Below, one piece after another: positions 16,437 to 29,768 of a stretch of 64,000 nucleotides of DNA (its first letter is position 1; the number at the start of each line of letters is the position of its first letter). The DNA lies in contig NC_135260.1 in NCBI RefSeq assembly GCF_964204865.1, forward strand, positions 20,816,001-20,880,000, in the 5' to 3' direction. The position numbers and the translations under genes are program-made. The DNA comes from Styela clava. Taxonomy: Eukaryota; Chordata; Ascidiacea; Stolidobranchia; Styelidae. The notes under the pieces were generated by a model. That model had not been told where the DNA came from and did not search any database. It saw only the letters and a program-made list of their open reading frames with translations.

Positions 16437-16688
16437 TTAAGAAGAATTGCCGATGATCACGATCGACTGATATTCATCTAAAATAAATGAAATATATTGC
16501 AAATGCAAATATTGCTGAAAGCAGACTAAAACAACAATCTTTTGCAATAAGTTCCTCAACTCAAACTTTGCAATTGTCCGTTGACCGTCAGCATCCGTTA
16601 AATGCCATTTTACTTGACCAAATGTTACTTCAGTCCTTCTAGCAACAGCAGCTTCCTCGTCCCATTTTTTTTCATGTTCAGATGCTTG
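16437..16688 (-). pseudogene. Possible exon fragment of a bridge-like lipid transfer protein (KIAA0100/KIAA1109 type)
   Basis: After a plausible acceptor (CTGTACAG, ending at 16689) the minus strand is open for about 80 codons with no ATG. Residues 1-48 look coding: QASEHEKKWDEEAAVARRTE, then VTFGQVKWHLTDADGQRTIA and KFELRNLL. The pattern R-R-x-E-V-x-F-x(4)-W-x-L-T-D-x-D-G-Q-x-x-I-A-x-x-x-L-x-x-(F/L)-L recalls the conserved block of the FMP27/hobbit family (BLTP1/BLTP2), which moves lipids at membrane contact sites. The expected continuation is absent, no GT donor follows, and neighbouring exons were not found. A decayed or duplicated fragment is more likely than a working gene. Confidence 0.4.
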
Positions 16689-17497
16689 CTGTACAGATGA
16701 TAATCGTGATAATATATTACTTTATTTTCAACAGTCACCATAAAAGGTAGCATGAAGAAGTTTTTAATATACATTCAATTATAATACCAAATTGTGCCGT
16801 AAACTATGAGTAAGGAAAATAATAAGCCTCGGTAACGCTTGGCTTTACAAGGCTAGTTTCCTTGTAAAACAGTTTTTGAGGGGAAGAAGGTCCTCCATGG
16901 GCGGTCAACCTACTTTGTTGGCTGCCTGAAGTGTGGGATCTGTCCCCTTTCCAAACTTGATCCATGAAATAAATAATAGACCTGCCTATGAAATTTACCC
17001 GATTAAAGTCAGTTTCTTCACCATCTTCTTTCAATGTCTCCTTTTCATTGATCAATGTATAACGTAATGCCCGTGAAAGGGAAATGGAACGACAGTTACG
17101 CGGCTTTTGGCTTGACCTAAGCAAATCGGAATGGCCTAGAATGCACGCAATGCTTGCATTGCTCGTATTAAAATTATGTGGCTAGAAGTAGGAAAATACA
17201 CAAAGCAAAAATCGCAACTAAAATACTAAATTTTCCTTTGAAAGAGTTGATGGCTCAAATCCAGTGCCAAACCGTAAGATGCCGAAATCAAAAAACTGTG
17301 AATTGTTTTAAGGAAATAAGGAGGGGAAAATTTTTTTAAATCTGTATGACAGATATTTTGAGTATTTAAATAAATGGATAAAACCATTAGAAGAGTTTTC
17401 TTGTTTCAAGTGGATGTATTTGAGTCAAATACCGAGTTGGAATGCCGTTGAATCTTGTATAGAATATATGATCAGTAGCGGAATGCATATTATAGAC

Positions 17498-17991
17498 CAG
17501 GGGTGGGCACACCGCGGCTCGCGAGCCGCATGCGGCTCGCCAGACTTTTTGTGCGGCTCTTCTCGCTAACATAAATTATTATCCAAATTTTAACTAAGAG
17601 AAAACTTCAATGTAAACTCTTTTAATTTATTAAAAGTCTTAAAGAAGTTTTCGTCAATGATAAGGACAAATTATGTTTCAGTATGAAAATCGCTGTAGCG
17701 TTGAATTTAAGTCAGTCAAGTCAGCAAATCTTTCGTCACAATGGTCAATGTTTATGGATGCGTCGGCGGTAATGCAGCTTGATTGCGGTTAGTTAATCTA
17801 AGTTACTGTGCGATATGTCCTCAATTAAAAAACGAAAGTACGAAGATGAAAATAGAGTTGTCAAGTCAGAATGGGAAGAAGAATACGCATTTACCAGTCA
17901 GGAGAATAAACTATTGTGCTCAATCTGTCATAAGCTACTAAGTCAGAATAAAGTCAGCAATGTTATTCAATTTTATTCAACGAGAAAGTGA
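17498..17991 (+). mobile_element. Truncated hAT element with start of transposase
   Basis: The element starts CAGGGGTGGGCACACC, followed by GCGGCTCGCGAGCCGC palindromes, the terminal style of the hAT group that gave rise to GTF2IRD2 and ZBED5-like proteins. A leader of about 300 bases precedes the transposase start at 17815. Sequence after the premature stop becomes unrecognisable and no right end was found. Confidence 0.65.
17815..17991 (+). pseudogene. N-terminal 58 residues of hAT transposase, zinc finger broken
   Basis: The frame starts MSSIKKRKYEDENRVVKSEW and includes LLCSICHKLL, the Cys-x-x-Cys half of a BED/TTF-type zinc finger. The His pair that should complete the finger is absent: the frame ends STRK-stop at the point where the H-x(3-5)-H helix should begin. 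A basic start followed by W-E-x-E-Y and C-x-x-C is the usual opening of GTF2IRD2-like hAT transposases; compare the intact frame at 49260-51074. Confidence 0.65.
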
Positions 17992-20941
17992 CAGCAACTT
18001 GATTTTTTACCATAATATATAAGTGTTTTGGTTGCAAAATTGGTCAACGTGGCTCATTAAAATTTTGTCGGGGATTTAGATGTGACGTCTTTTCAGATCA
18101 GGTAACCCCTAGGGGTCATAGGTCCACTTCGTGTCCGATAAAAGCGTCATAAATTCGAGTGATCGAATTGTATAGGATTTCAGGCGATATTGCTGGCCAT
18201 GGATTCTATTGGATTTCAGCTAGAGGAAAATCAATAAAAGCCGAACGTAACCGGGCGATTGTTTTAGATTTCGTTGCATAGGAATTGTCGAAAAGTGGAA
18301 TCCGTCCATTCGGAAGGCTTGGCTGCGACCCTGTTAAGGTCTTCAACTAAAAGGCAACCATGTAAAATGGTTTTATTTTACACTGCTAATTTACAAACCC
18401 CAATTCTAACTTTTTTGCTCCACTAACCATCAATTGAATAATTCGTTACAAGTAAAAGGTATTTCCCGTTGAATCACTTAATCTGTGTAGGCCAATGATC
18501 CGCCCCGTACTACAGATTTAAGATACTTGAGAAGTAATATGGGCTATAACGCCTATTTTCCCTCCATTGACTCAATTTCATTTAGATTTGATACTCCTAA
18601 TTAGTAGACTGGGCACGGACTTTACTTGACAAAAATAGAACCACACCTGATTTGACATGAATCATTTATATTTAAATGAAACTCCATTTGTATCCGCAGG
18701 CTAATTACAACTCTAGCAAGTACTGCGCATACAGCTGAAAGCTTTCGTTGAACTCAACTCTTGTTTGATAAAAATTTCGACACCATTCTATCGCCGATGC
18801 TTGATTTAGAAAAATCATTTTTATTACAAAAACTTTCGCATCACAAATTTCTTCTGAAATTGAAAATTCAACCCAAATAAATATATAAAATATTATTACT
18901 AATTCTAGACCACAACAATAATTTTAACGACCTCTTAATGACGCTACACTGGAAACTTTGGCTGGTTCACGGCATCCGAAACCAAAAATAATGAAACATT
19001 GGAATATCCTAAATATCGAATATACTGTTTATATTACAAAAATAATATGGTGGTGTCACTCATTATGCCAAGTTTTCTAAAATAAACTTGTAACTTTTGG
19101 TTTGAATTTACCCAAAGTAGTCTTTTATACATTGCATTATTTAAGTAGAGCAGTAGCGCAGAATGTTTTGATATGGTGAGGAAAAATTTTGTTTTCTCAA
19201 TTTTCATAAAAACTGAATAATTATTGAACCCCTGGATTTTATCAGAGCAAAGTCAGAAATTTGATCAACATGCTAAATATGAGGTCTATTTGGTAATATA
19301 TAATTCAATGATGATACGGTTGCTTTATTTTTCAACTTGTATATAGCACTAATGTTAAATCGCTTTGCCTTCGCCTGTTTCTGCAAATTGATGCCATAAA
19401 TAAATATTATGTTTATTTTTATATTACAAGCATAATATAAATATAGAACTTTCAATTTATATACATATTTATATACCTTTAAATATAGATTTCCAGCAGT
19501 TTTATTCATTAAACTAAAACAAACGTGCAGAATTTAAAATAGAAGAAAATTTGACCTGAAGATGTATAATGAGATAGATACCTGAGTAATCATTTGTGAA
19601 GCTGATTAGCAGACTAAAGATTGTCAATGTGTTAGAATTACATGAAATATGACACAAACAAAAGATAATCTGATTTGGTCGCACGGGAATTTGATTTAAC
19701 TGTTAGGCCAATTCCAATTTTTAATGTACACAATGAAATACGAAACGTTTATTGCTCTTGATTGTTTGGTCCAGCAAAGGATGTTGCTTGGTGGAACAGG
19801 ACGACCACGTGTGGCCAAAGCTTAATTAGGGAAAACTATTACATTTCATACATATCATGATCAATATCAACGGTTTTCAAACATTAGCATAATCTTGATG
19901 TTATTTATTTCCTTTATTATATATATAGTTAGGTGTAACACACCCATCCTTACATGTGTTTTTGATTCGCAACTATTGACGTAATGTTTGATTTTAGATG
20001 TGACGTCATCACGAAATATTTTCCACGTGTATTCCACTCGTATATTGAAAGTTTGCTTTCCCGTGTTTGTATTTGTACGTTTCTCTAGCAACCTCTATCT
20101 TCAAATACGTTTATCATCAACCAGGTCCCTTGTTTCAAATACATAGACATAGCTCCACGTCAAAAATCTATAGAATAAAATACAAAGCTATCAGTTATTA
20201 ATTCTAGTTGTCAAGAATGATGGATTTTTGATTGTCGTACTGTGTCACTGACAAAACAGTATATTCGCTCAAGTGCGTGGTAAATTCGCCAATTCAGATC
20301 CACCATGTTGCAAATGAATTAGGGCACAAGTTGCTGAAGTAAACAGCTTCTTTACATGTGGGAATCTCTAGTTGGGATTCTTCTATGAAATATAATCACA
20401 CATTTAGTATTATGTCAAAGGGTATTCTTGAATCGAAAATGGGCCCCATGGGGTGTAAAGTTATACATCAATAACAGCAAAGGATCTCTGCATTATAGAA
20501 AATAGTCGTGTCCAGAAAAGTTTGAATATTTGTTATCAAAAGAACACCTGTATGGATATCATGAGAAGAATAATTCAGATTTCATTTTTTTATTTTATAT
20601 TATTAATACCTTAGAATGTTGATGATACATTTGCATTAAAACATTTTATTTACCGCCATACTTCAAGATAATATATCTAAATTTTGTTTTAGAAGCTTGT
20701 TGTCAGCAGTGCGTATGAACAGTTTCAAAATTGTGACAAACGCAATTTGAATTACAGCGCCCGGAGCATATTGTGCATTGATGTTGTCCGCGATACCGTT
20801 CATGACCATAAACAATATTAAATCTAACAGAATATAAATTTCTTCGACGATTAGAAATAGAAAGTGCGTGAGCGAGAATAGAAAGCTGATCAATTTCCAA
20901 AATTTCTTAAACATGCCTGATAAATAATTCCATAAATTTGC
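17992..20941. other. Intergenic, nothing recognised
   Basis: About 3 kb of AT-rich sequence without splice-linked coding blocks, RNA genes or members of the repeat families defined elsewhere in the window. 18060-18360 is less AT-rich and could be an old transposon, but no ends or motifs were visible. Confidence 0.4.
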
Positions 20942-21175
20942 GGTCTCCGAAGTATGTGAACCAAGATGGCGGACACCGAAACGTAGTATGTGTATCAGGT
21001 TAGGTTTAGGCCATAACTTTATTCCAACTTTCCTTATTTCAGTTCTATTACGAGTTCGGGGACTAGCCAAGTGACTCCCGTAGCATTTTTACCTGGAATT
21101 ATGGCCTAACCCTTATCTGATACATATACTACGTTCCGGTGTCCGCCATCTTGGTTCACATACTTTGGGAGTACC
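20942..21175. mobile_element. Family A miniature element, second full-length copy
   Basis: The right end GGGAGTACC and the arms carrying AAGATGGCGGACACCG match 3006-3243; the left tip is worn (GGTCTCCGAAG). Flanks AAATTTGC and AATCTGCC suggest a decayed target duplication. The interior TTCTATTACGAGTTCGGGG is shared with the other copies. Confidence 0.72.
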
Positions 21176-24100
21176 AATCTGCCACACTACGAGCATTGAA
21201 TTAAACAATTTCTTCCTCTTATAATTTGAAATAAGATCACATGGTGTGGTTAAGCTTAGTCATTACGTAAACACAGATTGTGGTATTGTAATCTCCCAAT
21301 TCCGACCAAACAAACATCCGACTAAGTTCAACAAAATCTTATAATATGGGGCGATTGGTTTCATTGATGTCATTAATACGGAATATATTCACATAATGTG
21401 GAGATAAACTCTAATTTTGAAATGTTCATCAAACGCATACGCCATAACAATCGGGCCTTAGTCGGATAATCCTCACTATGTTTAATGGCATAGTTAATGT
21501 GTAATGTATTCCTGTTTCAATATGGACACTAATTTCAATCGATGCCGTCAAAATATGGCCTGTTGGCCAGCACAGCGAATGCGGCGAGTCCTAACACGGA
21601 ATTTACGACCAACATGGCTCTGGATTACGTAACGTTTATTAAAACCGAAGGTACACACTGTCTGTGAACGATAATAACATAAATGTCTCAACATCGCTAT
21701 AGATATATGTACAACTAAATATAGGCCACAAATAATTCGGAGTATGTTTATCAAGCCTAACGTACGAGCAGCCGCCCTCACCAAGGGAAGGAGAGCAAAC
21801 ACTTTTTTAAAAGTTCATCTGAAATTACAAATATGGCACTATCTTTTTATGATTTGCGGAAGATACAAATTCATACCGGATTAACCAAAATTCTATAAAT
21901 TACAGAATAATAACTAGAGAACATAAGGAGAACGTAGAATAGTAGATGCTCATCAAATTTGCCTATAAAACACACATATGCATAAGTTAACTTACCTAAC
22001 TTCAGAAAATTATTCATGAGGCAAGTATGTTACTTTGCAACAAAATTCTTATAATTGTCTGGTCGGCTTCAAGTGCAACGTCCCTTCTTTGCACACCCTG
22101 CAAGAAAACAGGTAACAAATTTCTCCTATGAGCTCTCCTTCTTCTTAGTATAGTGATTAACCACCTTATAATTTTTCGAACTTTTAATTTTGTTGCAGAT
22201 ATTAATTTGGAAACGCATTCGCTTTGTACAAATTCTTCCTCTAGACCTCGAAGTGCCATCGCTCCGAGCAACTAACGACTTTGGAATAATATCGCATCGG
22301 ATTTCCCGACTCACGCGTACCATTGAAGAGTAAATAAAAGCGAGAGTGTTTTGTTAACGCATAAAAAGCAAACACATATTTCAGTAACGGCCCTATCAGC
22401 TGATTCCAACGTTCGCCCAAGTAAATTGATCCCTACATGACTTTTACGTATTAAAAAAAATTAATTAGGATAGTCACCTAGAATGCGACCACAAAAATAT
22501 TGAACTATTTTGCAACAGCATTGTTTTGCAACAATGGACAGTCAGATTAGATGTACGGAATACGCCTACGGAGACGGCCATTCATATGCCGATCGGGCCA
22601 TATAACAAGAGACAAGCCTGACCGACCACAGAAATTTGTATTAAATATGAATAAGTTAGATCACACAATTTAGTTTTTGGTTACGCAATCCCGATGGCCT
22701 ACATTTTGCCTTTGAGTAAGAATAGTATGAATAGTTACTTACGGTATATCATATTATTCGAAAGTCGATACTCAAGTATGTACGCTTCTCGTTGGATGCA
22801 TGTAAAAAATTCATCACTTGCGTTCGGAATACGATTGCTTTACGAAAGAAGTTTAGAATTTAATTTGCATAATTGAACAACGCGCCAAAAGCTAATTTTC
22901 CAAAGTAATTAAAGTTTGGGTAAATCAGAAGGTCATTGAAATATTTACATATTTGATTTTAAGATTATATACTTAACTATACTCAAAACCTTATTATAAT
23001 GAAAATTGTTAATATACACAAAATAATTTACCATGGAATACGCCAGGGTCGCCAGCTTTCGTGCTGAAGGCATTAGCTGATAAACAGAAATTCAGTTGAA
23101 TTATTTGGATTTATTCACATTGTTTATTTCCAATGAAAATTAAAAATATTCATATAGAATGGAGACAGTAGCCCAATATATTTTTAAATTGCAAAATAGT
23201 GAGCAAGCGTCTGGTATTTGTCGTATAGGGGGCAGGATTTAACTTCGAAGAGATACTTCCCACGAATCTTTTTGTGTTGCAGCGACATGAATAATGGTTC
23301 TTGAGATAATGCGTTATAACCGTATCCGTTTGTCAGACGGATACAAAGCACAACGTATGCTGGGGAAGTCAGATACCCTAATTGTGTTTCCGCTCAAATG
23401 ACATGATCGATTGGTAAGCCGATTTACAATTGATATGTCAGTTAGCATTCTCGAATTTAGACCAACACATGTGGCTCGCGGCTTCATCATCTGTGGCCCG
23501 CGTCGCATTCGTGATAACTAAATGTTAATATTATGGCCTAGATATATAATTCGTGTCGGGTGTTTTTTGCCACCAGCCTAAACAATATTACAAAAAATGC
23601 TGCCTATATGTCCGAAAAATTAGTAATTACCCCCCTGTGACTCACATTTGGTAATCAATCAATCTGCGGTTATTTGTAAGTTATTTTATAAACATGAGTT
23701 TGAAAAGAAAACCGGCGAATTCAAACAGATTTTTAACTGGATATGGAAGGTAAAATACCACAATGCTTGCTTGATATGTCGGTTTTTTTGATGGTTTTTG
23801 TATGTATTAGCTTGATAAATGACAAATACTGATCAATGTATTTGCACGTTGAAAGTGTTCGTTTTGTGTTGCACTGTTTACCTATTCTTGGCAACATTTT
23901 GGCCCGCGAACAATTTAAAAATAATTTTGTGGCCCACGGAGAAGCCAATCTTGGACCTTCTTGTGATAGAGGATGCCTCGGTTTGTCTACATTTATTATG
24001 TTCCCAAATGGCAAACTGCTTTTATTTCTACATTTATATATTTCAGTTAGTGCGTCATCGGCTACTTATTCAGTGTTGTGTCCTCAAGCTTACAATAGCA

Positions 24101-24349
24101 AAACATTACCTATCTCCACGAAACACACTTGAAACAAAATCACAATACGTGAATATATTCATACAGCAAAGATGCAATTTCTTTTAGCCTGTTTACATGG
24201 GCAATACCTGTTTCAGAAAAGCAAGGTCACAGGTTCCAAACCTTTAAACATTAGATATTAGGAAGTTTGAAAAACATAAAACATACAAAAGACCCATTTT
24301 TACAGATGAAATGGCCAAGTTGTTTGATGATTAAAATAGTATAAATTGA
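21176..24349. other. Intergenic with weak hAT-like traces, no confident gene
   Basis: On the minus strand 22271-22014 is an 85-codon frame (MALRGLEEEFVQSE in its first part) with an internal splice-acceptor-like TTTTCTTGCAG; no family was recognised and no consistent exon chain could be built. GTGGCTCGCGGC near 23471 and TTTGGCCCGCGAAC near 23900 resemble GC-rich termini of hAT elements, but no bounded element could be drawn. Confidence 0.35.
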
Positions 24350-24357
24350 CCCACAGG

Positions 24358-24721
24358 TAAGGATGCTAAGTATGACTACTTATTCGATTCTTATCCAATT
24401 CCTGAATTTTCACTGAAACAATAACATATGAATTCGAACAAGAGAGCGATGTTCAAATATACGACCACGTAGACCAAAACTAAGTAGTATTGGTATTCGA
24501 TCTGTCACAGTAGACAAAATCGACAACAAACAAGTATCCCTTGGAGCCCACAGAAATTTTTGAAATACATAAAATAAACGTAATAGCCTTGTCACAAAAA
24601 AGTTATACCTTGTTTGCAATCCAAGTTTTAATTCTAAGGCTCGATTCCAGGACATCGGAATCGATTCTAGTCTAGTCGAATCCACGAAGAATCGATTCCG
24701 GAGTCGAGTCCGCCATCCCTA
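24358..24721. mobile_element. Family B hAT element, short deletion derivative
   Basis: 364 bases starting TAAGGATG and ending CATCCCTA. Flanks CCCACAGG (24350-24357) and CCGACAGG (24722-24729) agree at 7 of 8. It keeps the GATTC-rich ends and parts of the interior, such as AGAGCGATGTTCAAATAT, shared with 5358-5859. No transposase sequence remains. Confidence 0.78.
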
Positions 24722-25436
24722 CCGACAGGTCGTTAAACGAAAAATTTTGTTTCATGTGCCTTAGAGAAGTTACGTTATTGATATTTATAATTAACGTATA
24801 TGCATTTTTATTGTATGAAAGCAAATATTGTTAAAACAAAACAAATATTGTTCACAACAAAATTAATGCCATTTTATTGAGAGGCGCATTGGTTAACCCG
24901 TATCTTGTAGAACGTCTACATAACAGAAGGCAATTTTAGGTGTAAGTGAGGTATTTTTGATTGCTTGAACTCGATTTCTGTAACCTTCATTATATACTTG
25001 AGTATATTTCGCACTCAATTAAAATAATATGTTTATCATTGACAATGTTTTTAAGTTAATCTGTTTCTAATCGCCGAAGAATGAATCGCTAAAAATAAGC
25101 ATCATCTTCAAGGCATAATCACCTCACAATTTGAATATTCATCACTATGTAAAGTTTTGCATTCTAAATCGGAATATTACTCGACAAGTTCAACCTTTTC
25201 CCACCAACTGTCTGAATGCCCTGAACTTTGTCGGAATGTGCTACCTAGTTTTATGCTACTTGATATCGTTGGTTGAGCACTCGTTCTTCAAAACACGTTT
25301 TTGAGCATTCAAATGGGAAGTAATGAACCTCTAAAAACGTTGGGTATAAAATAAGAAAAATAACATACAGTGTACTAAGAATGGGTCCGCTAACATTTTG
25401 TACGCTGTACCATTTCAAATAATGACTATTGGGAAG

Positions 25437-25640
25437 GGTGACCGTACATTTGAACCCATGTACATTTGAACCCATGCGTATATCCACGGGTTCAATCTAT
25501 ATGCGGGTGCTAAAACTCATGGGTTAGGGTTAGTATAGGTTTAACTATCCGTGAAACAAAAAAAATTCCATAGGTGCAATAGTATGCAGGTGCAATTGTC
25601 ATGGGTTCAAATGTACGTGGGTTCAAATGTAATGGAACCA
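25437..25640. mobile_element. Family C miniature element, exact 8-base target duplication
   Basis: 204 bases from GGTGACCGTACATTTGAACC to the inverse-style end GTAATGGAACCA, with TTGGGAAG on both flanks (25429-25436 and 25641-25648). It shares the whole layout of 5874-6087, including GTGGGTTCAA words in both directions. The exact duplication shows that family C moves by a hAT-like mechanism. Confidence 0.8.
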
Positions 25641-25648
25641 TTGGGAAG

Positions 25649-27723
25649 CATTTTGTGTTCCTTATTTCACCAAAACGTTCCCTTACTTAGCACATTTCAA
25701 GCATCGAGAGGCATTCTAATTCTACAATGATACATTATTCACAAATATGTAGTAATGGAGTAGTACACAGTAACACAAAGTAACGGAAGCATTCCTGACA
25801 CCTCTTGATGGTGCGAAATACGACGCAAACTTCGTCTTGGACAGTTTGAGCATTGAATTTTGAGACCTTTTACATCGGATGTCCAAGCTACTCATTTTAC
25901 AAGAAGAACAATATAACACAGCCGCGATCACGACTGAGGCAATTATATAACAACTTTAAACAATATCAGTATCAAATTTTCAGCAGATATGAGGTGATAA
26001 TTATTTGTATAGTTCTAATTTATTTGAAATTTAATTAAACTTTAATATAATTTTAGGAGTAATTAAATTTACAGTTTTAATGTACACATATGAGATGTTC
26101 CACAGTCTCTGTTCGACTATAAACAAAAATAAATATTATTATTATTTGTGTTTTGATGATTTTAAAGTAAAATGTTATCTTGTGAGAAACAATGACATAT
26201 TTTGCATTTACACCTGTCATCATATACACTGAGGATTTGAACTAACGGCAAATACCTGAAGAGCGTTTGAGAGGCGGAGATGGGTAAAAATAAGTAAACT
26301 GTACTGTGTATGAAAACATTAAAAAAATATGTTGTACAATTATCTGCACATGATATATTCGCAGAGTTGTGTCCACATTTTGGTTCTCTTTGTGACGTTG
26401 TTTATACATGATTACAAACTAGATTCCGCACAATACCGCAAGTTAATGATTAACCAAAGATCCTAAAAATACATTTATATAATTATGTGTATTCATAAAG
26501 TAGTGCGTGTCCTATCGAAGTAACCTTTAAATAAATCCTACGCAACTATTAACTTGAAGCACATTAACAAAATTTATAGATGCGTACCAGTTACAGGAAG
26601 ATAAGGAACTAACAACAGGCCTAAAGGTATGACTATGACGTAATGCGCAAAACGCTTTTAACGCGTGAAACTGAATTGTAATAAACGGTACAACTTTGGG
26701 GACAGCCCCGCGGTAAGCAAGCTGGTATTGCCGTGGTGTGAGACGATTCTGTTTCAGTGTTTCTGTATGAGCATATAGTTATAGGACTTGACAGACAGTT
26801 AATTTGCTGGCGAGTGAAGAATAGGAAGTAGGTTTTACTCAAACTGCAACGTAAATGCAAAATAAGCAGATTAACAATATCTTCTCAGAGTATAGGATAA
26901 ACTTTTTTTCAAAATTATCAATGTTGTATTTCAGAGAATTACTGCGATTTATTTTATTCAGCAAGATTATAGTATATGACATAGACTTTATGTAGGATTA
27001 ATTAATTCACTTTACAGTGTTTGTGACGACGCCATGGGCGCAATTTTACAGCATGAGTTATATACAAGATCAATAGTTTGTCGAAGATATGTAATGGTTC
27101 ACAAACGACGTTACACAATTTCATAATGAAATGTTAAAATAATCGGAATGAAATAAAGCAGTTCTTAGTTTGAGTGTATTATTTATAGATTTTTGAGGTC
27201 TATGGGCTCTGCATACATACGGTGAAAAGAAAATAGCAAATTGAAAGTACCCACATTGTAGTCTAGAATTGAATATTTTCCAACCTATGGGTTTTATGTG
27301 GGAAGAATCAGGGCGTAAAATCTTGTCAACATCTAAAGTCACGCCACGATTTCAAAAACTCGTTGAGTGAAAACAAGCGTTTACTCACTTTTAAAGCAAT
27401 TTCTAGTAAAATAAATAGTATGTATAAAAATGATTGTTTTGTATATGGTAGTTCAATATTCCACCAATGTGATGACGTTCAGTATTTGAGAAATCTCTGG
27501 ATCGCTAGTTTTTGCAAGCTTTATTCATCGAAAAATTTGGGTTGCTTAAAATAATGGCTGGGGACCACGGGTCTGGATAGATTACAGAGGGCAACAAATC
27601 AAGATCCCATTCATGTGAATGTATTCGTAGACAATTGAAGAATTGTTCAAGTTGTCGTTCAATCAAACGTCCCAATGGTAGTTTGGCAGTGGATCTTCTT
27701 ACGTAGCTCGTCGATGAAAGAAT
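25649..27723. other. Intergenic, nothing recognised
   Basis: About 2 kb of AT-rich DNA with only short chance frames. No member of the window's repeat families and no RNA gene was identified. Confidence 0.45.
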
Positions 27724-27862
27724 CAAGTTTCCGACCGAGGGTCAGGGTTAGGCCATAATTTCAGGTACAAATACTACGGGAATCACTTGGCTAGTCCCCG
27801 AACTCTTAATACAACTAAAATAGGGAAAAATGAAAATAAATTATGTCCTAACCTGGTACACA
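27724..27862. mobile_element. Left part of a family A element split by the LTR element
   Basis: GGGTTAGGCCATAATT, ACTACGGGAATCACTTGGC, TAGTCCCCGAACTC and CCTGGTACACA are family A interior sequence. The copy resumes at 30343 after the LTR element with CACATACTACGTTCCGG and ends near 30395 (ATACGGGAGCGCC), keeping a diverged AAGATGGCAGACACC arm. The outermost left arm is missing. Confidence 0.7.
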
Positions 27863-28446
27863 TATAGCAACTAACCCCCAAATGTACCCCATTTCATGTT
27901 AAAAATATGAAAACAAGGTTAATTTTCCCCAAAATTCGAACAAAGACTTTTGTAGGAATCAAATTACACCAGGTTTAAGAACATAACAGGTTCCATCCAG
28001 TCATTATCAAATTAAAATCTATATTCTCAAGACCTTTGGCACTGATTGAAATAATTATATCTAAGTTCCCATCCGTACGATGTACCTAATTACCCTTGTT
28101 GAGATAATAGGAATTTCTGGTTATAACGTAAATCACGAGCTCACGTTTACAGCATTTAATTAGATTTATGATCGACGTATAAATACGACTCCGATATCTT
28201 TCGATAGAAGGAAGACGATGTAAACCATTCTAAGCTAGTCTGAATAAATGTTATAAGATTTATATTCTGTGTGTTGTGGAAATATACGAATAAAAACATA
28301 TAGAGATTTTTAACGCATCTTCATTCACGTGGGCGTTGAAGCTGAAGGGTGAACGGGTGACTTGCAAGTCAGAGACAATCTACGAAATAGCAATATATGG
28401 TAATATCACATTCATTTAACAACCATTAACAACTACATATGCTATA
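27863..28446 (+). repeat. 5' long terminal repeat
   Basis: The 584-base repeat holds a TATA box (28178-28185) followed 58 bases later by AATAAA (28243-28248), which supports a U3-R-U5 arrangement in the plus direction. It carries ten extra bases near its end (ACCATTAACA region) compared with the right copy. Confidence 0.85.
28178..28185 (+). promoter_or_regulatory. LTR core promoter, TATAAATA
   Basis: TATAAATA sits in GACGTATAAATACGACTCC, about 315 bases into the repeat, and recurs at 30084-30091 in the right repeat. The AATAAA signal follows within the distance expected for an R region. Confidence 0.6.
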
Positions 28447-29768
28447 AATGGTGACAAGACCGACTTGAATTAACCTTCTGAAACGGACCAGATCAACGGA
28501 CAACAACCAGGACAAGCAACAATTTGACGGAATCAACCAAAAAGCTGACCAAGCGAAAGCTTTCAACAATTGCCGAGAAACCGTCTCTACAAAACGTGCG
28601 AAAATCAAATTCGACCAACTTACGAACGTCGGGGAGATTCAAATTGCCTGGAACAACGATTGAAGGATCAAATTGCTATCAAGCCGCAATAATCAAAAAC
28701 ATTATGAAAAGACAATAATCTCAATTGAAAACAATTGAACTATGGTAACGGACTATGGAAACGTTAAAATCATGAATATGGACTGTGTTGTCGAACAATC
28801 GAAATGAACTCTTTTAGAACATGATATATGTTCGAGGTGAAAAACCTAATCAAAAACGAACTGTTGAAAACAATGAACTCTATGGACTGTTTTACGGTAA
28901 ATTACGCGCTCTATTCCAAACAATAGAGATATTTTCTCGCATACATAATGGATATACAGATCAGGAGCATGTCATCCTACAATTTGTTTCATGATTTGCA
29001 GGTTTTTCTTCTCATTGAGACAGACATTTTTTCATTATTCCACTATTACTAAGGTAAAGTACTTCTTTTTCTTCTTATATATACATGGCGTTTCATTCGG
29101 CTTTCAATTTTTATAAATTAATTAATGGTAAAACTTTGAATATTCTAATTTCAAATACCTTTGAAGAGATTTATATTATTGAATATTTGTGGTCAGCATT
29201 CCTTTTCGATTAAATAGATTTCGTTAGAATTAAAATGCTTTCTAAAAGTAGATTCGAGCGAGTCATACTTTTAATTATTTACAAAGCCGTCATATAGAAC
29301 GGTAAAATAATAAGCTCGTTAAACAAAAATTGTATCAAAAGCGTTATTTTTTCAAAAAAGCCCTGAGATGGCATAAACTTAAAAATGCGTTTTTTCTTCC
29401 CGACATGGGACAAGCATATATTGACCAACTAGGTCTACAAAATCGTAACAATGCGATAATGCGAGCATTGAGTATTTTAGCGTAGCGAAATACATTGAAT
29501 TGAAAATATGTTTTAACCGTTCAAACCAAAATTTTTAAAATAAAAATACGCCATCCTTCTGTAATTCTACTTTACAACCGTTACCTTTTCTATAACCTCT
29601 TCTTTATTTCAATGTCTTGTCTCATTGTAGATCATATACATGTAAATATTTTTTTTGACCTATATATATCATTAATTTTAGCATTGTGTATTGTATTTTT
29701 CTATATATTTTCAATTTATTAGAGGGTGCCAAATCTTTAAACTTCCAGTTAGTAAGATGGGGAGATAA
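28447..29768 (+). other. Internal region of the LTR element, apparently non-coding
   Basis: No frame over 64 codons. The frame at 28524-28718 (MTESTKKLTKRKLSTIAEKP) is basic and could be a gag relic, but it has no zinc knuckle or other motif. The rest is AT-rich and featureless to the purine tract at 29754-29768. Confidence 0.55.

Noticed and set aside
20663-21070. 135-codon minus-strand frame
   Set aside because: Most of it is translation of the family A element; the similar frame at 2780-3193 has the same cause.
22014-22323. Possible small minus-strand gene (MALRGLEEEF...)
   Set aside because: Alternative splice joins gave inconsistent short products with no recognised family.
28524-28718. 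Possible gag remnant in the LTR element
   Set aside because: Basic 64-codon frame without zinc knuckle, capsid motif or clear continuation.
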